Shown piece by piece: positions 17,263 to 26,907 of a DNA stretch of 34,781 nucleotides. Each line of letters opens with the position of its first letter. Position 1 is the stretch's first letter. The translations under genes were made by a program, and so were the position numbers. Source of the stretch: Gammaproteobacteria bacterium (GTDB lineage: Bacteria > Pseudomonadota > Gammaproteobacteria > Chromatiales > Chromatiaceae). The stretch covers positions 1-34,781 of the forward strand of contig JAAGZL010000206.1 in NCBI GenBank assembly GCA_024206335.1. Direction: 5' to 3'. The notes beneath the pieces are model-generated. The model saw only the letters and a program-made list of their open reading frames with translations, did not search any database and had not been told where the DNA came from.

Positions 17263-18396
17263 ATGGCCTGGAACGAGCCCGGTGGGGATAAAGATCCCTG
17301 GGGAGGAAACGGCAAGGATCAGGGTCCACCAGATCTGGATGAAGTGGTAAAGAAGCTTCAGGACAAGATGGGTGGACTGTTTGGTGGGGGTAAGCCCCCC
17401 TCCGGTGATGGAGCAGCTCATGGTCCCGGTTCAGCCGGGATAGGCGTGATTGTGGTTATCGCCCTGCTGGTATGGCTGGCGAGCGGAATCTACATCATCG
17501 AACCGGCAGAACGTGGAGTTATCCTGCGTTTTGGTAGTTACCAGGATGTTACCAAACCTGGTCCGCACTGGCACCTGCCATTCCCCATTGAGACGGTGGA
17601 GAAGTTTAATGTAGACGAGATCGTATCCTTCCGGCACCAGGCACTTATGCTGACCCAGGATGAAAATATCGTGGATATCGAGCTTACGGTTCAATCCAGG
17701 ATTCAAGATGCCTCTGACTACTGGTTTCAGGACCAGAATCCAGACAAGACCATGCGTGATGCCACTGAGACTGCCGTGCGTGAGACCATTGGTAAGAGTG
17801 ACCTGGATTTTATCCTGACCCAGGGTCGTGGCGCCATTGCCGACCAGATAAAAACCCGCACACAGGAGCTGATCAACAAATACCGTACCGGTATTGAGAT
17901 TATCGGCGTCAACATGCAGCCGGCCAAGCCGCCGGAGCAGGTGAAGAGTGCCTTTGATGATGCCATCAAGGCGCGTGAGGATAAGGAGAAGAAAGAGAAC
18001 AAGGCCCAGGCCTACTCCAACGAGGTGATCCCGGTGGCACGTGGTAACGCGGCGCGCAAAATGGCCGATGCCAATGCCTATAAAGAGCAGGTTATTGCCG
18101 AGGCTGAGGGTGAGGCCAGTCGCTTTCTGGCGGTATTGACAGAGTATGAGAAGGCCCCGGAAGTGACCCGGAAAAGACTCTATCTGGACACCATTGAAGA
18201 TGTCTTAGGCAAGACCAACAAGGTAATGATAGATACCAAAGATAGTAACAGTCTGATGTATCTGCCACTGGATAAACTGATTCAACCAGGCTTGAATAAG
18301 CCTGGGTCGCAGCTACAAAACGTGTTGCCGGAACAGGTCCAGCGGCAGTCGCAGCCACGTCAACGTGACGTGAATCGTGACAGGAGGGTTCGCTAA
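17263..18396 (+). CDS. hflK: HflK, SPFH-family partner of FtsH
   Basis: HflK and HflC form a large membrane cage around the FtsH protease and modulate degradation of membrane proteins. The 377-residue product has a Gly/Pro-rich cytosolic N-terminus (WNEPGGDKDPWG), one membrane segment at about residues 60-83 (GVIVVIALLVWLASGIYII), then an SPFH domain and a long coiled coil (about 230-300; AEGEASRFLAV). A Gln/Arg-rich tail ends the protein. CAGGAG lies upstream of ATG 17263. The 151-base gap after hflX may hold a promoter; a small hairpin TGGTTC/GAACCA at 17179-17198 is the only structure seen there. Confidence 0.97.
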   Translation: MAWNEPGGDKDPWGGNGKDQGPPDLDEVVKKLQDKMGGLFGGGKPPSGDGAAHGPGSAGIGVIVVIALLVWLASGIYIIEPAERGVILRFGSYQDVTKPGPHWHLPFPIETVEKFNVDEIVSFRHQALMLTQDENIVDIELTVQSRIQDASDYWFQDQNPDKTMRDATETAVRETIGKSDLDFILTQGRGAIADQIKTRTQELINKYRTGIEIIGVNMQPAKPPEQVKSAFDDAIKAREDKEKKENKAQAYSNEVIPVARGNAARKMADANAYKEQVIAEAEGEASRFLAVLTEYEKAPEVTRKRLYLDTIEDVLGKTNKVMIDTKDSNSLMYLPLDKLIQPGLNKPGSQLQNVLPEQVQRQSQPRQRDVNRDRRVR

Positions 18397-19268
18397 TGTC
18401 AGCTAAAAAACTTGGACTGGTCGTAATCGCAGGTCTGGTGGCAATCGGGATCTCACTTTCCGCCTTTACTGTAAAGCAGTGGGAAATGGCCATTAAACTG
18501 CAACTGGGTGAGATTAAGGATGCAGAGTACAAACCCGGACTGCACTGGATGATCCCGCTCATCAATAATGTTAAGCGCTTCGATGGTCGTATTCAGACCC
18601 TGGATGCGCGTCCGCAACGCTTTCTCACGGTGGAAAAGAAGGATGTGATTGTGGACTCCTTCGTGAAGTGGCGTATCGCCAATGTGGGGCAGTACTACCG
18701 GTCCACTGGTGGTAATACGGCCCGTACCTCATCCCTGTTGGCGGAGCGGATTAATACCAGCCTGCGGGACGAGTTCGGTAAACGCACCATCGTCGAGGTG
18801 GTCTCTGGCGAGCGTTCTGAGATCATGGCCAAGTTGACCAGAGATGCAGACGAGAAGGCAAATGAGCTTGGAGTCCAGGTAATAGACGTAAGGATCAAGC
18901 GTATCGACCTGCCATCCGAGGTTAGCGGCTCGGTGTACGAGCGTATGCGTGCCGAGCGGGAACGTGTAGCCCGTGACCTGAGGGCGAAGGGTGATGAGGC
19001 TGCAGAGAAGATCCAGGCTGAGGCGGATCGCCAGCGTACGGTGATTCTGGCCAACGCCTTCCGGGATGCGGAAAAACTGCGGGGTCAGGGTGATGCCAAG
19101 GCAGCGTCCATCTATGCCAAAGCCTACGAGACCAACAGTGAGTTTTATGCCTTCTATCGTAGTCTGGCAGCCTACCGTTCGGTATTTACCTCCAGTGGCA
19201 ACATGATGGTGCTGAAGCCAGATTCTGAATTCTTCAAATATTTTAACAGTAAGGAATCTGAGGAATAA
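18396..19268 (+). CDS. hflC: HflC, SPFH-family partner of HflK
   Basis: HflC pairs with HflK in the FtsH-regulating membrane complex. The 290-residue protein has an N-terminal membrane segment (about residues 4-24, LGLVVIAGLVAIGISLSAF), an SPFH domain (FTVKQWEMAIKLQLGEIK, KPGLHWMIPL), and a coiled-coil region rich in Glu/Ala/Arg from about 185. Its ATG overlaps the hflK stop by one base (TAATG), with AGGAGGG just upstream inside hflK, so the two are translationally coupled. A strong terminator follows 34 bases past the stop. Confidence 0.97.
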   Translation: MSAKKLGLVVIAGLVAIGISLSAFTVKQWEMAIKLQLGEIKDAEYKPGLHWMIPLINNVKRFDGRIQTLDARPQRFLTVEKKDVIVDSFVKWRIANVGQYYRSTGGNTARTSSLLAERINTSLRDEFGKRTIVEVVSGERSEIMAKLTRDADEKANELGVQVIDVRIKRIDLPSEVSGSVYERMRAERERVARDLRAKGDEAAEKIQAEADRQRTVILANAFRDAEKLRGQGDAKAASIYAKAYETNSEFYAFYRSLAAYRSVFTSSGNMMVLKPDSEFFKYFNSKESEE

Positions 19269-19301
19269 ATCTGCTACTGAAGCGGTTCTCATGGAACATC
19301 G

Positions 19302-19330
19302 ACCGGGCGGTATTCGCCCGGTATTTTTTT
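19302..19330 (+). terminator. Rho-independent terminator after hflC
   Basis: A perfect eight-base GC-rich stem, ACCGGGCG (19302-19309) with CGCCCGGT (19315-19322), has a five-base loop and is followed by A and seven Ts (19324-19330). The T run ends ten bases before the ATG of the DUF2065 gene. Confidence 0.95.
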
Positions 19331-19340
19331 GGATAAAACT

Positions 19341-19526
19341 ATGTGGCACGATCTGTTGGCTGCTCTGGCCCTGGTATTGGTGATTGAAGGCATCCTGCCG
19401 TTCCTCAATCCGGGGGCGATGCGCAAAATAATGCGTACCATGAGTGATATGGATAACCACTCCCTACGAATCAGTGGGTTAGTCAGCATGGCGCTGGGTG
19501 TCGCCATGCTCTACCTAGTAAATTAA
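19341..19526 (+). CDS. DUF2065 (YjeT-like) small membrane protein
   Basis: The 61-residue product has two hydrophobic segments: residues about 4-22 (LAALALVLVIEGILPFL) and 44-60 (ISGLVSMALGVAMLYLV), joined by a short basic/polar loop (NPGAMRKIMRTMSDMDNH). This matches the YjeT family of inner-membrane proteins of unknown function that sit between hflC and purA in many Gammaproteobacteria. ATG 19341 with GGA at 19331-19333 is preferred; an in-frame TTG at 19329 lies in the terminator T run and would add four residues. The gene is close to hisZ (14-base gap). Confidence 0.9.
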   Translation: MWHDLLAALALVLVIEGILPFLNPGAMRKIMRTMSDMDNHSLRISGLVSMALGVAMLYLVN

Positions 19527-19540
19527 ATTCAGGCCCTAAC

Positions 19541-22062
<2,522 letters not shown>

Positions 22063-22072
22063 TACTCCCTTG

Positions 22073-22104
22073 CTGCACACCGGCTCCATGGGGTCGGTGT
22101 GCAG
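22073..22104 (+). terminator. Stem-loop after purA, possible terminator
   Basis: CTGCACACCG (22073-22082) pairs perfectly with CGGTGTGCAG (22095-22104) across a 12-base loop. It lies ten bases past the purA stop. No real T run follows, so it may be a weak or Rho-assisted terminator, or an mRNA 3' end stabiliser. Confidence 0.5.
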
Positions 22105-22164
22105 TGTTGGTCACCTGACCCGCCACTCTCCATAGCAACCTATAGTGCAGCGTCCTACACTAGA

Positions 22165-22851
22165 ATGGCTTCAGCTAGCGATAAAAACGAGCATCTATCT
22201 CCGGCATACTGGATCCAGCTCTGGTTGGCTGGAGAAACCGGTTGGCATCATGACCGGATAAATGAGCATCTGCTTTCTCACTGGAGCAGCCTGGGAGTGG
22301 CGCCGGGATCGAAGGTGTTTGTCCCTCTGTGTGGCAAGAGCAGAGACATGGTCTGGCTGGTAGAGCATGGCTATTCGGTAGTTGGGGTTGAGATAAGCCC
22401 CAAGGCGGTACAGGAGTTTTTTTTCGAACAGCAACTGACTCCGGTTGTTTCTACCCAAGGTGAGTTTGAGTCCTATCGGGCGCCAGGTTTTCATCTATTA
22501 TGTGGGGACATATTTAAACTTACATCTGGAGATCTGGATGGTATCTCAGCCGTGTATGATCGTGCCTCATTGGTAGCCCTCAATAGACCGCAACGCCAGC
22601 GTTATGCCCGTCTGCTGGTTGAAATATCGCCGCCAGCGACTACCATGCTACTGGTGAGTATGGATTATCCTGAAACGGAGATGCAGGGCCCTCCCCATAG
22701 CGTGCCTGAGGCCGAGGTAAGTGAGCTGTTCGCGGATAGTTTCTCCATCATCAAACTCCACACCCTGGAGTTGTTGAAGGATAGTGACAGGTATTCGGAC
22801 CGAGGGCTGAGCCGGATGTCAGAGCAGATCTTCAGGCTGGATCGAGGGTAA
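22165..22851 (+). CDS. tpm: TPMT-family S-adenosylmethionine-dependent methyltransferase
   Basis: Bacterial thiopurine methyltransferase homologues methylate thiols and, in some species, selenium or tellurium oxyanions. The frame is open from 22099, but ATG 22165 gives 228 residues, near the family's usual length, and puts the conserved YWIQLWLAGETGWH at the start. The SAM-binding core is visible: VFVPLCGKSRDMVWL then GYSVVGVEIS, with VYDRASLVALN and the late PHSVPEAEVSELF region. Family membership is good; the physiological substrate is unknown. A ribosome site is not obvious, so the start is moderately certain. Confidence 0.88.
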   Translation: MASASDKNEHLSPAYWIQLWLAGETGWHHDRINEHLLSHWSSLGVAPGSKVFVPLCGKSRDMVWLVEHGYSVVGVEISPKAVQEFFFEQQLTPVVSTQGEFESYRAPGFHLLCGDIFKLTSGDLDGISAVYDRASLVALNRPQRQRYARLLVEISPPATTMLLVSMDYPETEMQGPPHSVPEAEVSELFADSFSIIKLHTLELLKDSDRYSDRGLSRMSEQIFRLDRG

Positions 22852-22912
22852 AAGTGGTGGTTTTGAGATGACTGGTTATTCTGGTGCCATCGGCGTTGCT
22901 ATAAGGGGTGAT

Positions 22913-24175
22913 ATGAACCCCAAGCCCAGATGTGGTGGGCCGACGTTCAAGCTGATACTTATCTTGTTTCTAACCGCGATCACCACGCCAGTTTGGGCCG
23001 TGTCCAAGGCATCCACTGAGAAGCAATTTTCTATCTGGCTACAGCAAGATCTATGGCCGGAGGCCAAGCGTAAAGGCATATCCAACACCATATTCAAGCG
23101 TTCATTTTCCGGGATAAAGCTGCAGTGGGATCTGCCTGATCTGCGCCCACCTGGTTCCAGGTTGCCTAAGAAACGGCGCCAGAGTCAGTCTGAATTTCGC
23201 TCGCCGGCGCCATATTTCTCTGAGAAACGCCTGCGACGGCTGGCGGAGTCAGGTCGCGCCCTGTCCCGGAAATGGTCCAAGACCCTGGCCCGGGTGGAGC
23301 AGACCTACGGTATACCCGGTCACATCCTGTTGGCTATATGGGGGCGTGAGTCTGGCTTTGGCCGGGCCAGGATGACCCACTCGGCCCTGCCGGTACTGGT
23401 GACCAAGGCATTTATGTCTACCCGTAAGCCACTGTTTCGACGTGAACTGCTGGCGTTATTGCAGATTCTGCAACGTGGTCACATCAAGCAGGCTGCCATG
23501 CAGAGTTCCTGGGCTGGCGCCATGGGCCAGCCCCAGTTTATGCCGTCGTCCTATCTGAAATATGCGGTGGATTTTGATGGGGATGGTCATAGCGATATCT
23601 GGAGTTCGGTGCCGGACACCCTGGCCTCCATCGCCAATTACCTCTCCAAGTCTGGCTGGCAGACCGGCCGGGACTGGGGGTTCGAAGTGAGTCTGAAGGA
23701 CAGCGTGTTTTGTGGCCAGGAGGGACCGGACCGGGCGCGCCCCATCAGTCGCTGGGTGGGGCAGGGGATAACCCGGAAAAACGGCAAGGCCTTTCCCAAA
23801 CATGAACTCAAATCCAAGGGTATGCTGATGGTGCCGGCTGGGATCCATGGACCAAAATTTGTCGTTACCCCCAACTTCTATGTGTTGAAGGAGTACAACA
23901 ACTCAGACCTTTATGCCCTGTTTATCGGTAACCTGGGGGATCGGATCGCCTACGGTTTCGGGGCCTTTCGCGGCGAGTGGGGAGATGTGGGAAAGATGCT
24001 GCGCTCGGATGTGCAGCGCATGCAACAGATCCTGGAACAGGCCGGCCATGATGTGGGGGGAGCAGATGGCCTGCCCGGGTACAAGACCCGGCGCTCCATC
24101 GGGGCGTGGCAGCGGAAGAACGGGCACAGGCCCAGCTGCTTTCCCACCTCAGATCTGGTGCCGGTGCTACGTTAG
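22913..24175 (+). CDS. Lytic murein transglycosylase, MltB family, with PG-binding domain
   Basis: The enzyme cleaves the MurNAc-GlcNAc bond with formation of 1,6-anhydro-MurNAc. ATG 22913 is chosen over 22868 because AAGGGG lies at 22903-22908 and it gives a proper signal peptide (KLILILFLTAITTPVWA). The 420-residue protein has the SLT_2 domain (about 28-330). The predicted catalytic Glu146 lies in IWGRESGFG, followed by SWAGAMGQPQFMPSSYL, VDFDGDGHSDIW and NYLSKSGW, all diagnostic. A peptidoglycan-binding_1 domain ends the protein (about 360-418). Its tail overlaps the 3' end of bioA by four bases on the opposite strand. No lipobox is seen, so a soluble periplasmic form is more likely than a lipoprotein. 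Confidence 0.94.
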   Translation: MNPKPRCGGPTFKLILILFLTAITTPVWAVSKASTEKQFSIWLQQDLWPEAKRKGISNTIFKRSFSGIKLQWDLPDLRPPGSRLPKKRRQSQSEFRSPAPYFSEKRLRRLAESGRALSRKWSKTLARVEQTYGIPGHILLAIWGRESGFGRARMTHSALPVLVTKAFMSTRKPLFRRELLALLQILQRGHIKQAAMQSSWAGAMGQPQFMPSSYLKYAVDFDGDGHSDIWSSVPDTLASIANYLSKSGWQTGRDWGFEVSLKDSVFCGQEGPDRARPISRWVGQGITRKNGKAFPKHELKSKGMLMVPAGIHGPKFVVTPNFYVLKEYNNSDLYALFIGNLGDRIAYGFGAFRGEWGDVGKMLRSDVQRMQQILEQAGHDVGGADGLPGYKTRRSIGAWQRKNGHRPSCFPTSDLVPVLR

Positions 24176-25455
24176 CCAATTGTGTTAATAACATCCCGCA
24201 CTGCCGCGGTAAGGGTATTAAGATCCTTGTCGTTCATGATGTATGGCGGCATCAGATAGATCAGGCGTCCAAATGGTCTGACCCAGACACCGGCCTCAAC
24301 CAGGGCGGGCTGTATGGTACGCATATCCACTGGCTCCATCATCTCCACTACGCCGATGGCCCCCAGCACCCGCACGTCGGTCACCGTTTCCAGCTCCCTG
24401 CAGGGCTCCAGGCCGTGATATAGACTGATCTCGATCTTGGATACACGGGTATGCCAGGGTGAATCTGTGAGCAGACGCAGACTGGCCAGACCGGCGGAGC
24501 AGGCCAGTGGGTTGGCCATGAATGTGGGTCCATGCATGAACAGGCCCGGCTCACCATCGGCTATGGTCTCGCTGATCTCACGGGTGGTGAGGGTGGCGGC
24601 CAGGGTCATATAACCACCGGTGAGGGCCTTGCCCACACACATGATATCCGGGGAGATGTCGGCATGTTCGCACGCAAACATCCTGCCGGTGCGACCAAAC
24701 CCGGTGGCGATCTCATCCAGTATTAGCAGCACACCGTGACTGTCGCACAGTTCACGCAGCTGTTGGAGATAATCGGCCGAGTAGAATCGCATCCCCCCCG
24801 CGCCTTGCACGATGGGTTCCAGGATGACGGCCGCGATCTGTTGATGATGCTCGGCCAGCTCTCTGGCCATGGGGGCTATATCAGATTCACTGCAAGCCTT
24901 ACCAAAACTGCAGCTGGGTGAATCCACAAATATCTGCTGTGCCACCGCCCCGGAGAATATGGAGTGCATGCCGTTGACTGGGTCACACACGGACATGGCT
25001 CCAAAGGTGTCGCCGTGATAGCCGTTGCGGATGGTCAGAAACCTCTGTTTGCGTGGTTGACCCTTTGAGTGCCAGTACTGCAGGGCCATCTTCATGGCCA
25101 CCTCGACCGATACCGATCCGGAGTCGGCAAAAAAAACTGTCTGCAGAGGTTGCGGGGTCATCTCCACCAGCTTAGCTGCCAGTTCCACCGCTGGCTGATG
25201 GGTCAAGCCACCAAACATGACGTGGGACATCTGTTTTAGCTGTTCCTGGATGGCCAGGTTCATCTCCGGATGATTGTATCCATGGATGGCACACCACCAG
25301 GATGACATGCCGTCGATCAGTTCCCGTCCATCACTCAGTTGCAGCCGCACCCCCTGGGCTGATGCCACGGGAAAAACTGGCAGGCCAGATCCAATTGAAC
25401 TATAGGGGTGCCACACCAAGCTGTTATCTAGCGCCATTATTTGTTCTTGGTTCAT
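24172..25455 (-). CDS. bioA: Adenosylmethionine-8-amino-7-oxononanoate aminotransferase
   Basis: BioA converts KAPA to DAPA in biotin synthesis, using S-adenosylmethionine as amino donor and PLP as cofactor. The 427-residue protein matches the family in length. The PLP Lys276 lies in VGKALTGGYM, with LDEIATGFGRTG preceding it and DGMSSWWCAIHGYNHP near residues 48-63, a BioA signature. No other biotin genes are in the window. A second in-frame ATG (minus-strand codon at 25435-25437) would remove six residues. It is convergent with the MltB-like gene. Confidence 0.96.
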   Translation of the reverse strand: MNQEQIMALDNSLVWHPYSSIGSGLPVFPVASAQGVRLQLSDGRELIDGMSSWWCAIHGYNHPEMNLAIQEQLKQMSHVMFGGLTHQPAVELAAKLVEMTPQPLQTVFFADSGSVSVEVAMKMALQYWHSKGQPRKQRFLTIRNGYHGDTFGAMSVCDPVNGMHSIFSGAVAQQIFVDSPSCSFGKACSESDIAPMARELAEHHQQIAAVILEPIVQGAGGMRFYSADYLQQLRELCDSHGVLLILDEIATGFGRTGRMFACEHADISPDIMCVGKALTGGYMTLAATLTTREISETIADGEPGLFMHGPTFMANPLACSAGLASLRLLTDSPWHTRVSKIEISLYHGLEPCRELETVTDVRVLGAIGVVEMMEPVDMRTIQPALVEAGVWVRPFGRLIYLMPPYIMNDKDLNTLTAAVRDVINTIG

Positions 25456-25492
25456 ACTTGCCTAATACCCAACAGTCAAAATTGCTGTGGAC

Positions 25493-25498
25493 ATTATA
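25493..25498 (-). promoter_or_regulatory. Candidate -10 box for bioA
   Basis: A perfect TATAAT on the minus strand lies 38 bases upstream of the bioA ATG. No recognisable -35 lies 17 bases further upstream, and no BirA-like operator is evident. This is a pattern match only. Confidence 0.35.
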
Positions 25499-25564
25499 GG
25501 GTATAGACAGAGAGACCCTAGCTGAAATTAAGTTTTACTTTGAACATTAGTGGAACTTAGCGGG

Positions 25565-25587
25565 TTGCCACATTTTTCTTTTGGCAA
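25565..25587. repeat. Short inverted repeat TTGCCA/TGGCAA
   Basis: TTGCCA at 25565-25570 pairs with TGGCAA at 25582-25587 across an 11-base T-rich loop. The same half-sites form the ends of the larger hairpin at 25632-25686. Confidence 0.6.
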
Positions 25588-25631
25588 TCTGCAGTCTATT
25601 TCGGAGTGTTGTTTTAAGTCGGTGGAAAAGG

Positions 25632-25686
25632 TTGCCAGCTACCAACCTATGGAAGAGGGGGGGTAAATTTGGTTGGCAGCTGGCAA
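25632..25686. repeat. 16-base inverted repeat (long hairpin)
   Basis: TTGCCAGCTACCAACC (25632-25647) pairs with GGTTGGCAGCTGGCAA (25671-25686) at 15 of 16 positions, the one mismatch being A25641 against C25677. The 23-base loop contains a G7 run (25656-25662). It could be a REP-like element, a miniature mobile element end, or a bidirectional transcript end. Confidence 0.85.
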
Positions 25687-25941
25687 TAACTATACAGATT
25701 GTAGATGGGGTGTGGCTGGTTAAGTATCACATGGTGTTCAGGTACTACTTTGAACTGGATGTGTCTGACTTCTCCAAACCACAGCAATATTTAACCAAGT
25801 AAATTACTGGGAATCATTGATAATTCTCACTTATTGAGTAAAATTTGTTATGGCGCTGTTCTAACTATCCATCATGCACCGATTATTTCTCAATCCGATC
25901 ACTAAATGAATTATAGTCCTTAGGTTTGTCGCAGGGTTTCT

Positions 25942-26805
25942 ATGAAAATTGCGGTGTTATCTGATGTCCATGGCAATCTGCCTGCGCTGGAGGTGGTGCT
26001 GGAGGATATAGCGCACTGGTCGCCAGATCGGGTGATAGTAAATGGTGATCTGATTAACCGTGGTCCCTGTAGTCTGCAGGTAGTTCAGCTGCTGTTGCAG
26101 CAATATCCAGATAGCACGCTCTTGAAAGGCAACCATGAGACCTTTGTGCTGGCCTGTGGCTCTAGGGACGAACCGCGGAGTGGACCGGTGTATGAGATAC
26201 GTCGCTTCACTCACTGGACCCATGCCCAGCTGGGAGTGGAGATGAATCGTATCGCCACCTGGAATGAAAGCCTTGATCTGGATGAACTGGATGGAGGGAG
26301 CATGCATGTAACCCACGGTACCCGTCTGGGAAATCGTGACGGTATAACCCCAAGAACAGAGGAGCATGAACTGCCGAAAAAGCTTGGTGATTGGCGGGAT
26401 CTGTTTGTTACTTCCCACACTCACTGGCCATTCGTGCGTGAGTATAATGGCACCCTGCTGGTTAACAGTGGCTCAGTTGGTTCACCCTTTGATCGTGACC
26501 ACCGTACCTCATATGCTCAACTGAGTTTTTCCCGTGGGCGCTGGCGTGCTGAGATTGTCCGATTAAATTATGACCGAAGCCGCACTGAGAGGGATTATGT
26601 TGAGAGTGGTTTTCTGGATGCGGGTGGTCCCATAACCAGGATTATGTTGATGGAGCTGCATCATGCCCGTGGTATGATAGCCCCCTGGATGCGCAAGTAT
26701 GAGGCCGCGGTGTTGCGGGGTGAGATCACCTTAGAACAGTCGGTGGATATGCATCTGGAGAAGATGCTTGGGGAGCCATCAGAGAGAAGAATTATATCTG
26801 TCTGA
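25942..26805 (+). CDS. Calcineurin-like metallophosphoesterase
   Basis: The 287-residue cytosolic protein has all metal-binding motifs of the family: DVHGN (Asp8, His10), NGDLINRG (Asp36), KGNHE (Asn64, His65), His125 in VTHG and SHTHWPF (His159, His161), then VNSGSVGSP. This arrangement fits the YfcE/diadenosine-tetraphosphatase-like group acting on phosphodiesters or phosphomonoesters; the substrate is not visible. A C-terminal helical extension of about 80 residues (from about 205) goes beyond the core fold. The start has a modest AGGG site just upstream. The next gene starts 44 bases after its stop, so the two may be co-transcribed. Confidence 0.9.
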   Translation: MKIAVLSDVHGNLPALEVVLEDIAHWSPDRVIVNGDLINRGPCSLQVVQLLLQQYPDSTLLKGNHETFVLACGSRDEPRSGPVYEIRRFTHWTHAQLGVEMNRIATWNESLDLDELDGGSMHVTHGTRLGNRDGITPRTEEHELPKKLGDWRDLFVTSHTHWPFVREYNGTLLVNSGSVGSPFDRDHRTSYAQLSFSRGRWRAEIVRLNYDRSRTERDYVESGFLDAGGPITRIMLMELHHARGMIAPWMRKYEAAVLRGEITLEQSVDMHLEKMLGEPSERRIISV

Positions 26806-26849
26806 ATCCCGGTACGTGGATATACATACTTAGAGAAGATGAAGCAGAA

Positions 26850-26907
26850 ATGAGTGAAGCAGAAGTGAGTAAAGAGGAAGTAAGTAAAGAGGAAGTGAGT
26901 GAATTAG
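26850..26907 (+). repeat. Short degenerate repeats at the start of the SLC13 gene
   Basis: Copies of GAAGTGAGTAAAGAG-like 15-base units (for example around 26863-26904) encode a repeated Val-Ser-Lys-Glu-Glu in the cytosolic N-terminus. A related GAAGCAGAAATGAGT-like copy spans the start codon. Units of 15 bases keep the frame. Confidence 0.75.

Larger units (their letters stand above)
25456..25941. other. 486-base gap between bioA and the metallophosphoesterase gene
   Basis: No credible gene is seen; a 73-codon frame at 25581-25802 runs straight through the inverted repeats below and has no clear ribosome site or family resemblance. The region contains the bioA promoter candidate and two stem-loops sharing the TTGCCA/TGGCAA arm. 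The part nearest the next gene (about 25800-25941) is AT-rich and probably holds its promoter. Confidence 0.6.

Noticed and set aside
22063-22164. tRNA gene in the purA-tpm gap
   Set aside because: The hairpin there cannot extend to a cloverleaf and no T-arm sequence is present.
25581-25802. 73-codon ORF in the bioA-metallophosphoesterase gap
   Set aside because: Runs through both arms of a long hairpin, lacks a clear ribosome site and resembles no family.
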